From the IMG/VR virus record IMGVR_UViG_3300047481_002084, positions 1-45,629 of that record: a DNA stretch of 45,629 nucleotides; one strand, written 5' to 3'. The translations under genes were made by a program, and so were the position numbers. The DNA is from a virus. The notes beneath the pieces were generated by a model, which worked only from the letters and a program-made list of their open reading frames with translations, had not been told where the DNA came from and did not search any database. Positions 19,585 through 28,959 of the stretch are shown one piece after another (positions within the stretch are counted from its first letter, which is position 1; every line of letters begins with the position of its first letter).

Positions 19585-22500
19585 CTAAAATGTACCATCA
19601 TCTAAATCGCTTGTTAGTGCTAAAGTGCCTGACGCATTAGGCAAAGATACTGTGTTATCAGCAGTTGGATCAACAGCGGAAAGCGTTGTTTCGTAAGCGT
19701 CCTCGGTGCTTCCTTCAAAAACAAGAGCGGCGGTTGATGACAGGGCAATGTTGCCTGTCATTGTTCCGCCACTTGTCACAAGTGCGTCATAAGTAGCCCA
19801 CTGAAGTCCAGTCGCAGTGCCGCTATTAGCTTTAAGGATAAATCCGTTAGTACCTACCGCAAGCTTTGAAAGTACATTGGTGCCAGAGCCAGCAATTAAG
19901 TCACCTTTGGCATAACTTGTAAGTCCTGTGCCGCCTACGGTTGTTGCAAGCGTCCCACTTGTGATATTCGTGGCAATACGGCACTCGCTACTTACTTCTT
20001 CAATCGCCGCCTGAACGTTTGTGCTAGAAATCTGACCGGCGGGCGTAAATGAAACTTGTGTAGCGACCTGAGCGATATAGGCGTCAGACGATTCAATACG
20101 AACCCATGCAGTACCCGTGGAAAGAATTAGGTCGGGCGGCAGTAATGCAACTGTCGGCGCGGGACTTGTACCTGTGCCCGCGTTGCTGACAATGACAAAG
20201 TAATTCTGGTTTGTAGCGCTAGCCGCAGGCAATGGATTGCCAACGCTGAGGCCAAGTGAAGCACCATCCGCAGTGACGGACGCAATTTGATTGGTATTGG
20301 CGTCGTAGGTACCTGCAAAGATGACAGTACCCGCAGTAATGCCAACAGGCTGCCAAACGTTGCCGTCCCACATGTAGACGGTACGTTCCAGCGGATTCAG
20401 GAAGAACTGACCAATAAACTCAGCAGACGGAATCGTGGAGCCAATTTGCGCCGTAGAGTAATCAGCAAGCTTGGCGGCAGTAACGCTGTCATTCGCCAGT
20501 GCGGATGAGCCAAATGTGCCCGTGGCAATTTTGCTGGCATCCAGGCTCGGGATGTCGGCGGCGAGCAGTGATGCACCAGCGGTGACATGACCCTGAGCGT
20601 CAAATGTAATCTTTGTCGCCGTGCCAGCAGTAACACTATTGCTATGGTTCAGCGTCCCCGTACTGACTGACAAACCAGTGCCGGGAACAACAGCGCCCTT
20701 GGCTACGCTTGTTGCATCAGGCAGATCGGCAGGAACAAGAGCGCGGAAGGTCGGTGATGCTGCATCTCCTGCAGCCGGACCAGCGAATACGCGATTCGCC
20801 GTTTGAGTGTCGAGCGTTGTTGTAATTTCAGCGGTATAAGGGTCTGGATAGGCGACAGAGAAAGTAAGCGGTGAAGAATCAATAAATGTCAGCGAACCAA
20901 GCGAAGCCTGACGCAGCCATGCAGTGCCATCCCAGGTGTATTCAATCGCCGTGGCCGTATTGATCCATTGCTGGCCAATAAAAGCACCAGAGCCAGAGGG
21001 GCTTGCGTCAGCAACAATCGCAGCGGAGTTGTCTGCCAGTTTTGCTGCAGTTACTCCATCATTGATTATCTTTGCTGTAGTGACTGAATCAGTAGCGAGC
21101 TTTGCGTTGGTGACAACGCCATCGCTAATCGTTGCAGCAAATGAACCAGTACCCGAGCCTGTTACATCACCGGTGAGCGTGATCGTCTGATCACCTGTAT
21201 TAGTACCAGAGCTAGTGCCGCTAAACGTGCCGCTGAAGGTTCCATTTTGGGTTGCCAGCGTGCCCAGGCCCAGGGTGTTGCGCTGAGCAGCAGCATCAGC
21301 ATCGTCGATCAACGCACGGCCCGCCGCAGTCAGCGTGATCTCTTCGACTGCCCCGGCGCCGGCAGACGAACGACCCAGCACTCGATCAGTGCTGCTGACG
21401 TTCTGCAGCTTGTCGTAAGTGACCGCACTCGAGGCGAGCTTGGCTGTGGTAACAGCGCCTGCCCCGAGAGCGGTTGCATCAACAGCTCCGGAGGCTAGCT
21501 TTGCTGTCGTTACAGCGCCAGTGGCAAGCTTTGCAGCAGTGACGGCTGCATCAACCAATTCGGCGGTGTTAACCGCGCCATCGCCGATCTGCCCAACCGT
21601 AATCGAGTTGGCTGCAATCTTGGCGCCAGGAATTGAACCGTCAGCAAGATTGAGCTTGCCAGCAGCGATGGTTGCATCAGCAATTTTGGCGTTAGTGACT
21701 GCTCCATCGCCAAGCTTGGCTGTAGTGACAGCATCATCTGCGAGCTTCGCGCTCGTGACAGCAAGATTGAGAATGGCACCAGAATCAACAGCGTTATCCG
21801 CAAGCTCGGAGGCGCCAATAGCATTAGGTGCGACTTGAGATGCGGTGATTGAATCAGTCGCAATCTTTGCTGAAGTTACTGAGCCATCAGCGATTTTGGT
21901 AGTAGTAACGGCGGAGTCAGCAAGCTCGCTTGCTTGAACTGCACCCGCCGCGATTTGTACGCTCGTGACCGAATCGTTGACGAGTTTGGCGCCAGGTACT
22001 GAGCCATCTGCTAGGTTCAGCTTGCCTGCGCTGATTGAGGCATTGGCGATCTTGGTATCAGTAACCGAAAGATCGCCAAGTTTTGCTGTTGTTACAGCAT
22101 CATTAGCAAGCTTGGCCTCAGTAACAGCGAGTGCTTGAATTGCTGCTGTATCAACGGCGTTGTCAGCGAGCTCGGAGGCACCTACCGCTCCAGATGCAAT
22201 TTGCGCTGCAGTGATTGCGTCAGTGGCGATCTTGGATGAAGAAACTGCACCGTCGGATAATTTTGCTGCTGTAACTGCAGCATCAGCTAGCTCGCTTGTT
22301 GCAACTGAGGCTGCTCCGAGCTGCGCCGTAGTAATGGAATCGGCGGCAATTTTTGCTCCTGGTACGGAGCCATCACTAAGGTTTAGCTTGCTGTAGGTAA
22401 TTGTAGATGCTGCAATCTTATCATTTGTGACTGCTAGATCACCAAGTTTGGTTGTTGTTACCGCACCACCGGCGAGCTTCGCCTCACTAACAGCGAGTGC

Positions 22501-23121
22501 TTGAATTGCTGCTGTATCAACTGCGTTATCGGCGAGCTCGGAAGCCCCCACCGCACTCGGTGCGATTTGGGTGGCTGTGACACTATCGGTTGCGAGTTTT
22601 GCGGTAGTAACTGCACCATCAGCTATTTTGGCCGTGCTGATACTGCCGTCTGCATAGGCTGCAGTACCGAGCGCAGTAACTTTGGCGGTAGTGACTGCAC
22701 CATCGGCCAGCTTGCCCGTGGTGACTTGTAGATCGCCGATACCAGCTAAAACTTGCTGATAGGCGCTACCATTGAAAATCTGAAGATTGCTAGTGCTGGT
22801 ATTGAAATAACCGCGCCCTTCAAAGTTATTGGTTGTCGGAGTAGTAGTCTGAACAGCAATAGAGCTATCGGCAGCAAGCTTTGTCGCGGTTATCGCGCCA
22901 TCAGCAAGCGCAGCAGAGCCCAGTTTTGTAACACTGGTTTGATCAAGCTTGGCGAGGTCAATCTCACCATTGTCAACTAGGTCAATACCTGCGGCTACTA
23001 GATCCTTTGCGGTGACTTTCTTGGTTTCGCTGGCGGATATATCAGCAATAGGCAGTACGTCCGTAGCTGCAATGCCCGCTTTAGACAGTGCGTTTAATTG
23101 CGTAATGCGCTGATCAGCCAC
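19585..23121 (-). CDS. Long repetitive tail fibre protein (1178 aa)
   Basis: GTG start at 23121. The N-terminal ~600 residues consist of short repeats of the type D-G-A-V-T-T-A-K-L, which imply an elongated beta-structured shaft. Within this lies a 122-aa super-repeat present three times. The rest (about 600-1178) contains G-D-Q-T-I-T-L-T-G-D-V-T-G and W-D-G-T-A-W / W-D-G-N-V-W-Q-P modules common in side-tail fibres and near the end S-G-G-T-M-T-G-N-I-A-L. It lies directly upstream of the other fibre gene; both probably form the tail fibre assembly. Confidence 0.85.
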   Translation of the reverse strand: MADQRITQLNALSKAGIAATDVLPIADISASETKKVTAKDLVAAGIDLVDNGEIDLAKLDQTSVTKLGSAALADGAITATKLAADSSIAVQTTTPTTNNFEGRGYFNTSTSNLQIFNGSAYQQVLAGIGDLQVTTGKLADGAVTTAKVTALGTAAYADGSISTAKIADGAVTTAKLATDSVTATQIAPSAVGASELADNAVDTAAIQALAVSEAKLAGGAVTTTKLGDLAVTNDKIAASTITYSKLNLSDGSVPGAKIAADSITTAQLGAASVATSELADAAVTAAKLSDGAVSSSKIATDAITAAQIASGAVGASELADNAVDTAAIQALAVTEAKLANDAVTTAKLGDLSVTDTKIANASISAGKLNLADGSVPGAKLVNDSVTSVQIAAGAVQASELADSAVTTTKIADGSVTSAKIATDSITASQVAPNAIGASELADNAVDSGAILNLAVTSAKLADDAVTTAKLGDGAVTNAKIADATIAAGKLNLADGSIPGAKIAANSITVGQIGDGAVNTAELVDAAVTAAKLATGAVTTAKLASGAVDATALGAGAVTTAKLASSAVTYDKLQNVSSTDRVLGRSSAGAGAVEEITLTAAGRALIDDADAAAQRNTLGLGTLATQNGTFSGTFSGTSSGTNTGDQTITLTGDVTGSGTGSFAATISDGVVTNAKLATDSVTTAKIINDGVTAAKLADNSAAIVADASPSGSGAFIGQQWINTATAIEYTWDGTAWLRQASLGSLTFIDSSPLTFSVAYPDPYTAEITTTLDTQTANRVFAGPAAGDAASPTFRALVPADLPDATSVAKGAVVPGTGLSVSTGTLNHSNSVTAGTATKITFDAQGHVTAGASLLAADIPSLDASKIATGTFGSSALANDSVTAAKLADYSTAQIGSTIPSAEFIGQFFLNPLERTVYMWDGNVWQPVGITAGTVIFAGTYDANTNQIASVTADGASLGLSVGNPLPAASATNQNYFVIVSNAGTGTSPAPTVALLPPDLILSTGTAWVRIESSDAYIAQVATQVSFTPAGQISSTNVQAAIEEVSSECRIATNITSGTLATTVGGTGLTSYAKGDLIAGSGTNVLSKLAVGTNGFILKANSGTATGLQWATYDALVTSGGTMTGNIALSSTAALVFEGSTEDAYETTLSAVDPTADNTVSLPNASGTLALTSDLDDGTF
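21456..22553 (-). repeat. Three tandem 366-bp (122-aa) repeats in the fibre gene
   Basis: The codons for A-S-E-L-A-D-N-A-V-D recur with marker bases CTCGGA at 21805, 22171 and 22537, exactly 366 bp apart twice. Each unit reads G-A-S-E-L-A-D-N ... K-L-N-L-(A/S)-D-G-S ... A-K-I-A. Synonymous differences are many, so the units are old or diversified rather than recent copies. Unit boundaries are approximate. Recombination between units could lengthen or shorten the fibre. Confidence 0.75.
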
Positions 23122-23152
23122 CGTGCAACTCCATCACAGGATATGAGCCAGT

Positions 23153-24028
23153 CTAGTCATCGACTTCTTGGAGCAAGAAGTCAACGGATTGCTGCAAGCG
23201 AATCCGATCGTCGTCTTCCTTGAGGATATACCCGGCGGGCTCGCCGATCAGCAGGCGTACCTCTCCCGTAGTAACAAAATCGATGCTGCACTCGATAAGG
23301 CTATCAGCATTAAGAGTAATACCAGCGCGTGTAACTAGCGCGGTCATTTCGTAATAAATTGAGTCTACTGAAGCATCTAAACTACTATCAGTAACATAAA
23401 GTGCTAAGTCAAATTCACTACCTATATCGACCCGTTGGATAAGTTGAAGCATTAGAAGTGGTGTTTCTTTGATGCCCGTGCTTTCGTAATCGAACAAGCA
23501 ATCAATGCTGCCGCCGCCACTTATGAGGCCAGCGTTGTACTGTTTCTTAAACTTATCGCTGAGCGTAGTTACTTCGAGTGTTTCTCGATCTGAATTAAAT
23601 GTGTACCCCGTAACATTTCCGAGTACATTGGCACGTAAGTCACGCACCGTGTACTCAATATCTAGTGGCTCTCCAGTGAATGCGTACAGTGCTATTTCGT
23701 TAGCACGTACATTGTTAACCGCGTCCTCAAATGAGTTGAAGAAACGCAGGCCACCTGCTCCGTTTACATTGACGTACGCGCTAATACCGGTTTCGACCGT
23801 TGCAGAATCCCAGGCAGAAGCAGGAAAACAAACAAGACCACGCGGATCTTGCGTTGAAATTTCAAGTCTGTCGCCAGTGAGCAGATTATCTAAGGCCGTA
23901 GAGAAGCCAAGGCGGTTCAAATAAGTATTGACGTCATCAGGGCCGATGCGATCAGCTAGCTGACCATAGTCTTGCTTGGCGCCACGGCGCAAACGGATGT
24001 TACCCTTATAGCCAAGAAAGACTGCCAT
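23153..24028 (-). CDS. Tail protein, tube-like fold suspected (291 aa)
   Basis: The 291-aa protein starts M-A-V-F-L-G-Y-K-G-N-I-R-L-R-R-G and is strand-rich throughout, with L-E-V-T-T-L-S-D-K-F-K near 157-167 and a C-terminal acidic tail. That L-E-V-T-x-L-x-x-x-F-K pattern is frequent in tail tube and related proteins. It lies between the J-like protein and the fibres, next to a second tube-like protein, so both may be minor tail or fibre-attachment components. Precise role not determinable. Confidence 0.6.
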   Translation of the reverse strand: MAVFLGYKGNIRLRRGAKQDYGQLADRIGPDDVNTYLNRLGFSTALDNLLTGDRLEISTQDPRGLVCFPASAWDSATVETGISAYVNVNGAGGLRFFNSFEDAVNNVRANEIALYAFTGEPLDIEYTVRDLRANVLGNVTGYTFNSDRETLEVTTLSDKFKKQYNAGLISGGGSIDCLFDYESTGIKETPLLMLQLIQRVDIGSEFDLALYVTDSSLDASVDSIYYEMTALVTRAGITLNADSLIECSIDFVTTGEVRLLIGEPAGYILKEDDDRIRLQQSVDFLLQEVDD

Positions 24029-24030
24029 CG

Positions 24031-24462
24031 TTAGGAAATGACTTCGATAAAGTCTCCATCCATTGTGAACTGGATGGGCACTACGCTCAACTCTCCAGTG
24101 CTAACGCTGACCTGAGCGCTTGTAATGTAGGCGTTGAATCGAATGTCATCAGCAGCGCCGCCGCCCACATTCAAGTCAAGCAGCACGCGATCGGTCTCGG
24201 CAACAGCGCCGGTGCGCATCACCTTAGTCAGCAGGTCGGTGAATTGAGTAAGTGTTGCGCTCTCACCGCTCTCGAGGCGGTAGTACATCAGGGTTGCGCT
24301 GCCGGTAGCGCCTTTGACGCCAGGCGTAAATGTATTGACAGCGCTATCAATCGCATTGGTGTTCAGCAGTTCGACGGTCGTATCAAGTGACCAGTCGCGA
24401 ATTTTGGCGACTGGCTTGCCGTTGAAAACCAGAGAACCGCTACGCCCGGTGTAAAAGCCCAT
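24031..24462 (-). CDS. Tail tube-like protein (143 aa)
   Basis: 143 aa starting M-G-F-Y-T-G-R-S-G-S-L-V-F-N-G-K, then I-R-D-W-S-L-D-T-T-V-E-L-L-N-T-N, and ending in Q-F-T-M-D-G-D-F-I-E. The N-terminal strand pair plus 'W-S-L-D-T-T' turn is the usual opening of tube-fold proteins. A second copy of the fold at this place, after J, is typical of cyanobacterial siphophages as far as I remember. It ends 2 bp before the next gene; an 8-bp stem hairpin precedes it. Confidence 0.6.
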   Translation of the reverse strand: MGFYTGRSGSLVFNGKPVAKIRDWSLDTTVELLNTNAIDSAVNTFTPGVKGATGSATLMYYRLESGESATLTQFTDLLTKVMRTGAVAETDRVLLDLNVGGGAADDIRFNAYITSAQVSVSTGELSVVPIQFTMDGDFIEVIS

Positions 24463-24471
24463 GACAGAAAG

Positions 24472-24496
24472 ACCCGCTACGCTCAGGTTAGCGGGT
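24472..24496 (-). other. Hairpin at the end of the J-like gene
   Basis: An 8-bp perfect inverted repeat ACCCGCTA / TAGCGGGT with a 9-base loop overlaps the last codons of the J-like gene and lies just before the tube-like gene. The following minus-strand bases (CTTTCTG) are too weak for a clear terminator. It might attenuate or stabilise the transcript. Confidence 0.4.
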
Positions 24497-27400
24497 TGAA
24501 CAGACCGTCGCTGAAGTCAGCTATCAGGCTTTGACCGCTTGAGTCGCAAGGGTGTTCAGTCGCGCGAATGCTAATTTCGCCCTCTTCATCCATTTGAACT
24601 TCAATTACACGAAATACACGCTTTTCCCTGACTGCTGTACCGAGTACAAATAGCCATCCAGCATAAACGGCAAGGCTGCTGGCTGTGTTATTTGTTACGG
24701 ACGCAGTAGTACTTATTACAGCTTGACCGCTCTTGTAAAGCAGCACATTGTAAGTACCATTTGGGACGGTTGAAGCAAGCGGGACGTTTAGCGCGCCACC
24801 CGTTTCTACCTGTCCGCTGTAAATGCTCTGCCAGCTTTGCTGGCCGTTATCGACGTAAATGTAGGCGCCAGGATATAAGGGACTGTCTGTAGGGAAAGTC
24901 TGAAATTCAATGTTCCTTCGTATATGACGCCTTTGCTGGCACAGTAATTTGCCATACATAATGGCTTGACTGCGATTGGTTACGTATTGTGATAGATCAA
25001 ATGTTTGGCGAATGGCGGTAGTCTCTGTGACGCCCTTTAGTGAGATGTCAATGCTTGCATTACGTGGAAACACGCCATCGCGCTCTGTGTTTCGATAGAT
25101 GACCGTAGCGATTAGATCTTGCACACTGCTACCGTAATCAATAAATTCTTCTCTGTATGAACCCTCTAATATGTTGCCTGCCGTAAACATCGCAGTAATC
25201 GGTACTGTTCTCTTGATTAACCCAGCATTGTCACAGGGCACTGCGGGAATCAGTGTCTCCTTGCCGCCAATGCGCCCAAGCTCGAGCAGGCTGTAAGGCG
25301 CCACCTCTGCCCAGAACTGCCGCCACGATGCAGGTTCAGCAATTACGCCATCAAAGAACAAATAATTCCGCTGGCAGAAACGCTTTGCTTTTGCTAGCGC
25401 CACAAGATCAATGCCAGCGATGTTGGCATATTGACCAATACCATCAACTCGATCAATGATTGTGTCTAAGAACACCTCTGGTAAATAGCTCGTTGGAGCG
25501 TTGGGCGTGGCACTGTAAGTACCATCATTATTAAGCGAGCGCACCAGCTTGCCCTTGTTGACGAATACGGACATTGAACGCAAATCTTGCACGCCTTGGC
25601 CGCTGTAGATATTAAAGCCAAGCATAGAAAGATCTTTGTATAGCGATGGATAATTGGTAAATGCTTCCACACTCTGTTCCGTAACAGCTTTAATTTCCAG
25701 CTCGGGGCCGTTGTCAAAACTGAAACTCAGTTGCGTATCAGAACGCATGGAAAACAAGCCCCATTCATCCAGCTCAGATGGGTTGCGGTTAAGGGGGGCA
25801 AGGTAGCCATTCCTACTTCTAAGCCTGCCACGAAAAGTAAACATACCGCCCGCCGGTCCATTTACTGATCTGGTGTTGCCTGAATTTTCTATGTAAGCAA
25901 AATCCACAAGGCCGTGATAGCGCATTTCGGCAGCAGTTTCAGCAATGGGTTCAAACTTGAATTGCCAATTACCTATGTTGTCTTCTGCAATAAATTTCAG
26001 CGAAATATAGGAATCGTTGTCACTGCCTCGGCGGATGACAAAGATTCTGGGGACACGGGTCCATGGAGCTGGTGACGTTTGATTTGTGCGGCGATACAGC
26101 ACCCAGAAGAACATAGAACGGAGCTTTATACCATTGTCGCTGTCCTTGTAATTATCCATGGACACTTCGCCATATTGCTTTTGTCGACCTTGTACGCGCT
26201 TAAATACACGCGCCTTAAGTGCAAAGTCAACAACGCGGCATTGAGTAATCGTTTCGTAAGCGGCTTCCTCAATCTTGACCAGACATTTCGTATTGAAAAA
26301 GTCGTTTTCTAATTCGGGATTCTTTAGAACGCTTTCATAATACGTGCGCTCCTCTATCTTTGTGTTGATCTGATTCTGCCAGTTGCTATTTCTTGCTTCT
26401 GTTTCTGCTACGTTGATATTATTTGCATCGCCGTACAAACGAGAAATTTCTTCTTGAAGACTTGCCTGTTGCCGCAGAAGAGATTTGCGATCACTGCGCA
26501 GATTTCCGCCTGTTGGCGTAGTGAAACCATACTGCCTAACTGCTTCGTCTAGTTTCGCTTGAAGATTCTTTAGGCGACTGTTAATGCTATTGATCTCACT
26601 GCGCCATTGCCTTATCTTGTCTCTGTTTCGATTGTTGCTATTTTTATCTAATTCGTCATCAATGAAACCCTGCAAGTCCTTGCGACGCGCACGAGCGTTT
26701 TCTACTTTCTGCGCAAAGCTAATAACAACAGGATCAAATGAGCTACCGTCGTCATTGGCGATTTGTTCAATCTCGGCAACAGTCCATCTTTTGTCGCGCA
26801 GATCTTCAATCTGGTTGATAAGTCCGTTGATCTGGGTAAGTCGAGTACTAGCAGAGTCTTGGATTCCCGGCTTGAGAATCGGAAGACTTGTCGTAAGCAG
26901 TCGCGTAAGCTCGGCGATCTCGGCGTTTAACCGAAGAATTTCGTTCTGCGCTTCTTCTTCGTTTTGTTTGAAATTAACAGTGTTGTAGTCTTCCTCAGGG
27001 CAGATACCTGACTGAACACACTCAAACGTGATATTGATTGCATCATTGTCTAGCTCTAAATCATTGACAGGGCCAACAACGCGTAAATGCACGCTACCGA
27101 GCTTATAAGTACTGGCAACATCAATATTGCTGAGCAGTGTACGGCGCAACTCAGATGCGGCTTGGCGTACATCACTGGCTCCATTGCTCACCAACGCCTT
27201 GAAGCGCATCGTAAAACGATGTCCGACTGGCACCACGGTGCGAGAGTTGTTAAGCCTGTTTTCTGGCCAATAGTCAAAAACTCTGCCGAGGTTATCTGAA
27301 CCGATACGATTGCTTAGTTCTATACCGAGTTCAGCATTGGTAGCTTTGCCTTTATCGTCTCTATCGTAATAGCGCACATTGATTGGTATAGGAGCAAAGA

Positions 27401-28124
27401 CTCCACACTTAGTGAGCGTTGACGGAGAAAAAGCTTGACTAAAACCGTCTTCGCGCTGTGCTCCAGCAAGATTGGCGCGATATACGAATGCAGTGCTTGG
27501 TTCGGTCGTCTGCGTAGGGTCTACGCCTACGTTGGCGCGAGGGCGTAGGTTATTGAACCGTATGTTCCCATTCTGACTTAAATAAAGCCAGCTTCGTTGT
27601 GCGCTGAACTGCCTAAGTGGAATTTGGCCAAACGCAATACGCTCAACGTCAATATCTTCAGGTCTGATACTTGATGCGCCAATCACCGCCAGCATTTGCA
27701 TGAATTGGCTAGAGCCAAAGCTTTGAACGGCAGACCAAACAAGAGAAGTCGCTACTCGAACACCACCGGTTTGATTTTGATCAGTATTGCAATATACAAG
27801 ATTGACGGGATCGCCATACTTGGCAAGCTCTTGTGCCGAATTAAAACCAAAGCGTGGAGCAAATGATTGATCGCGTCTACGGCGTTGATTCTGCTGTGAA
27901 GGAAGCTCAGGCTTGGGGGCTAGAAGCGCAGCGCCAACTTGAAACAGAACGCCAATGATCGTCATTACGATGGCGACCGTTTCCCAGTTCTGCGGAGTTG
28001 CAAGCTTGTCGGCAGGAAGGCGCGTGTGATCAAACTGCGCTTGAGCGAATTCAAGATACTCAGCTTCGCTGATGCCCAGCTCCCTGATGAGCTGATGTTC
28101 GTAAGGCAGCAGACGACGCTTCAT
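24483..28124 (-). CDS. Tail tip / host-specificity protein, lambda J-like (1213 aa)
   Basis: The 1213-aa protein has a hydrophobic stretch near residues 50-70 (V-A-I-V-M-T-I-I-G-V-L-F-Q-V-G-A-A-L-L-A-P), then Y-G-D-P-V-N-L-V-Y and Q-M-L-A-V-I-G-A typical of J-type tail tip proteins, an inserted long coiled coil (about 388-608), and C-terminal fibronectin-like/hub regions with V-R-E-K-R-V-F-R-V-I-E-V near the end. J forms the tail tip and contacts the receptor in lambda. The order K-like, J-like supports this. Overlaps the upstream gene by 4 bp. The coiled-coil insertion is unusual. Confidence 0.8.
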   Translation of the reverse strand: MKRRLLPYEHQLIRELGISEAEYLEFAQAQFDHTRLPADKLATPQNWETVAIVMTIIGVLFQVGAALLAPKPELPSQQNQRRRRDQSFAPRFGFNSAQELAKYGDPVNLVYCNTDQNQTGGVRVATSLVWSAVQSFGSSQFMQMLAVIGASSIRPEDIDVERIAFGQIPLRQFSAQRSWLYLSQNGNIRFNNLRPRANVGVDPTQTTEPSTAFVYRANLAGAQREDGFSQAFSPSTLTKCGVFAPIPINVRYYDRDDKGKATNAELGIELSNRIGSDNLGRVFDYWPENRLNNSRTVVPVGHRFTMRFKALVSNGASDVRQAASELRRTLLSNIDVASTYKLGSVHLRVVGPVNDLELDNDAINITFECVQSGICPEEDYNTVNFKQNEEEAQNEILRLNAEIAELTRLLTTSLPILKPGIQDSASTRLTQINGLINQIEDLRDKRWTVAEIEQIANDDGSSFDPVVISFAQKVENARARRKDLQGFIDDELDKNSNNRNRDKIRQWRSEINSINSRLKNLQAKLDEAVRQYGFTTPTGGNLRSDRKSLLRQQASLQEEISRLYGDANNINVAETEARNSNWQNQINTKIEERTYYESVLKNPELENDFFNTKCLVKIEEAAYETITQCRVVDFALKARVFKRVQGRQKQYGEVSMDNYKDSDNGIKLRSMFFWVLYRRTNQTSPAPWTRVPRIFVIRRGSDNDSYISLKFIAEDNIGNWQFKFEPIAETAAEMRYHGLVDFAYIENSGNTRSVNGPAGGMFTFRGRLRSRNGYLAPLNRNPSELDEWGLFSMRSDTQLSFSFDNGPELEIKAVTEQSVEAFTNYPSLYKDLSMLGFNIYSGQGVQDLRSMSVFVNKGKLVRSLNNDGTYSATPNAPTSYLPEVFLDTIIDRVDGIGQYANIAGIDLVALAKAKRFCQRNYLFFDGVIAEPASWRQFWAEVAPYSLLELGRIGGKETLIPAVPCDNAGLIKRTVPITAMFTAGNILEGSYREEFIDYGSSVQDLIATVIYRNTERDGVFPRNASIDISLKGVTETTAIRQTFDLSQYVTNRSQAIMYGKLLCQQRRHIRRNIEFQTFPTDSPLYPGAYIYVDNGQQSWQSIYSGQVETGGALNVPLASTVPNGTYNVLLYKSGQAVISTTASVTNNTASSLAVYAGWLFVLGTAVREKRVFRVIEVQMDEEGEISIRATEHPCDSSGQSLIADFSDGLFNPLT

Positions 28125-28501
28125 TTGTGCAACCGAAAATAGTGACCAGTACCTTCAGGAATCGGAGCGAGAACTACGCCCGACTTTTCGGTGATGAACA
28201 ACACGTTGCCATCATCCAATACTGTACCCATGGCACCTCCACTTGAGCCAGGCAGCAGCACAACCGCGTGAAGCTCAGGACCATCCAACCTCGTGCCATT
28301 TTCAAGCAGCCACTTGGCCATGACTCGGCGAGGAAAAGTTTCGTCGGTATAGCGTTGAAAGTACCAAGCGAAGTCAGGAGTGTGATCGTAGTAACCCAAG
28401 CGACGCCTAACTTCAGCAAAAAGCAAGCAGCAGTCAACCGTTCCAGAACCATCACCAGGCCGAGCGCCCCATGCACGCTTCAGCCCGATCAGGTCATTCA
28501 T
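28121..28501 (-). CDS. Tail assembly peptidase-like protein, NlpC/P60-type suspected (lambda K-like)
   Basis: 126 aa. The segment G-T-V-D-C-C-L-L-F-A-E-V (Cys at 24-25) resembles the catalytic Cys helix of NlpC/P60-like (DUF6950-type) proteins, and H78 in E-L-H-A-V-V-L-L could be the catalytic histidine. In siphophages the protein between L and J is often such a peptidase, used at the tail tip to degrade cell wall on entry. The fold is only partly clear. Confidence 0.6.
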   Translation of the reverse strand: MNDLIGLKRAWGARPGDGSGTVDCCLLFAEVRRRLGYYDHTPDFAWYFQRYTDETFPRRVMAKWLLENGTRLDGPELHAVVLLPGSSGGAMGTVLDDGNVLFITEKSGVVLAPIPEGTGHYFRLHK

Positions 28502-28959
28502 CGCAAGTACAGTTCGCTATTGAGGGGCAATGGGCCAACAAGATCTTTGGTCAGTGTGCGAGCTGGAAACGCACTACCGACGCTATCAATAGCCGATCTG
28601 AAACGCAACTCGATAGTTGTTTCACTGTAACTGGCTCCGATGCCTAAATAGTAGTCCGACATAGGAGTAATGATTTGATCGGATGAGTTAAGCCAAGCTG
28701 TTGTAAATGTGAGCTGACTAAGCCTGTTGCCGTTTGCTTGCTCAACTAACCGCAGTGCTACTTCAATGTTAGGGAACAAAATTCGCAAAGTTTCGTTATC
28801 GCCATTCAGCGAAGCAAGTGAGCCTTCTGCGCGGAAGGGCGCAAAGTCATACGATTCACTTAAATAAGAACTTGATTGTCCAATGAAGTAATTTTGATAG
28901 CGAAGCGTTTGCACGCCAGCAACAAGCTTGAAATACTGAGCTATGCGTATTTCAGACAT
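28498..28959 (-). CDS. Minor tail protein, lambda L-like position (153 aa)
   Basis: 153 aa, strand-rich, with F-A-P-F-R-A-E-G-S-L-A-S-L near 39-51 and Y-Y-L-G-I-G-A-S-Y-S-E-T-T-I-E-L-R-F near the C-terminal half. The D-F-A-P-F pattern and placement between M-like and K-like genes fit the L-type distal tail proteins (DUF1833/DUF2163 type). Overlaps both neighbours by 1-4 bp. Role in tail tip assembly is inferred from order. Confidence 0.6.
   Translation of the reverse strand: MSEIRIAQYFKLVAGVQTLRYQNYFIGQSSSYLSESYDFAPFRAEGSLASLNGDNETLRILFPNIEVALRLVEQANGNRLSQLTFTTAWLNSSDQIITPMSDYYLGIGASYSETTIELRFRSAIDSVGSAFPARTLTKDLVGPLPLNSELYLR

Noticed and set aside
21456-22553. Diversity-generating retroelement or CRISPR in the fibre repeats
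   Set aside because: Repeats are in-frame coding units of 366 bp; no reverse transcriptase or template repeat is present in the window.
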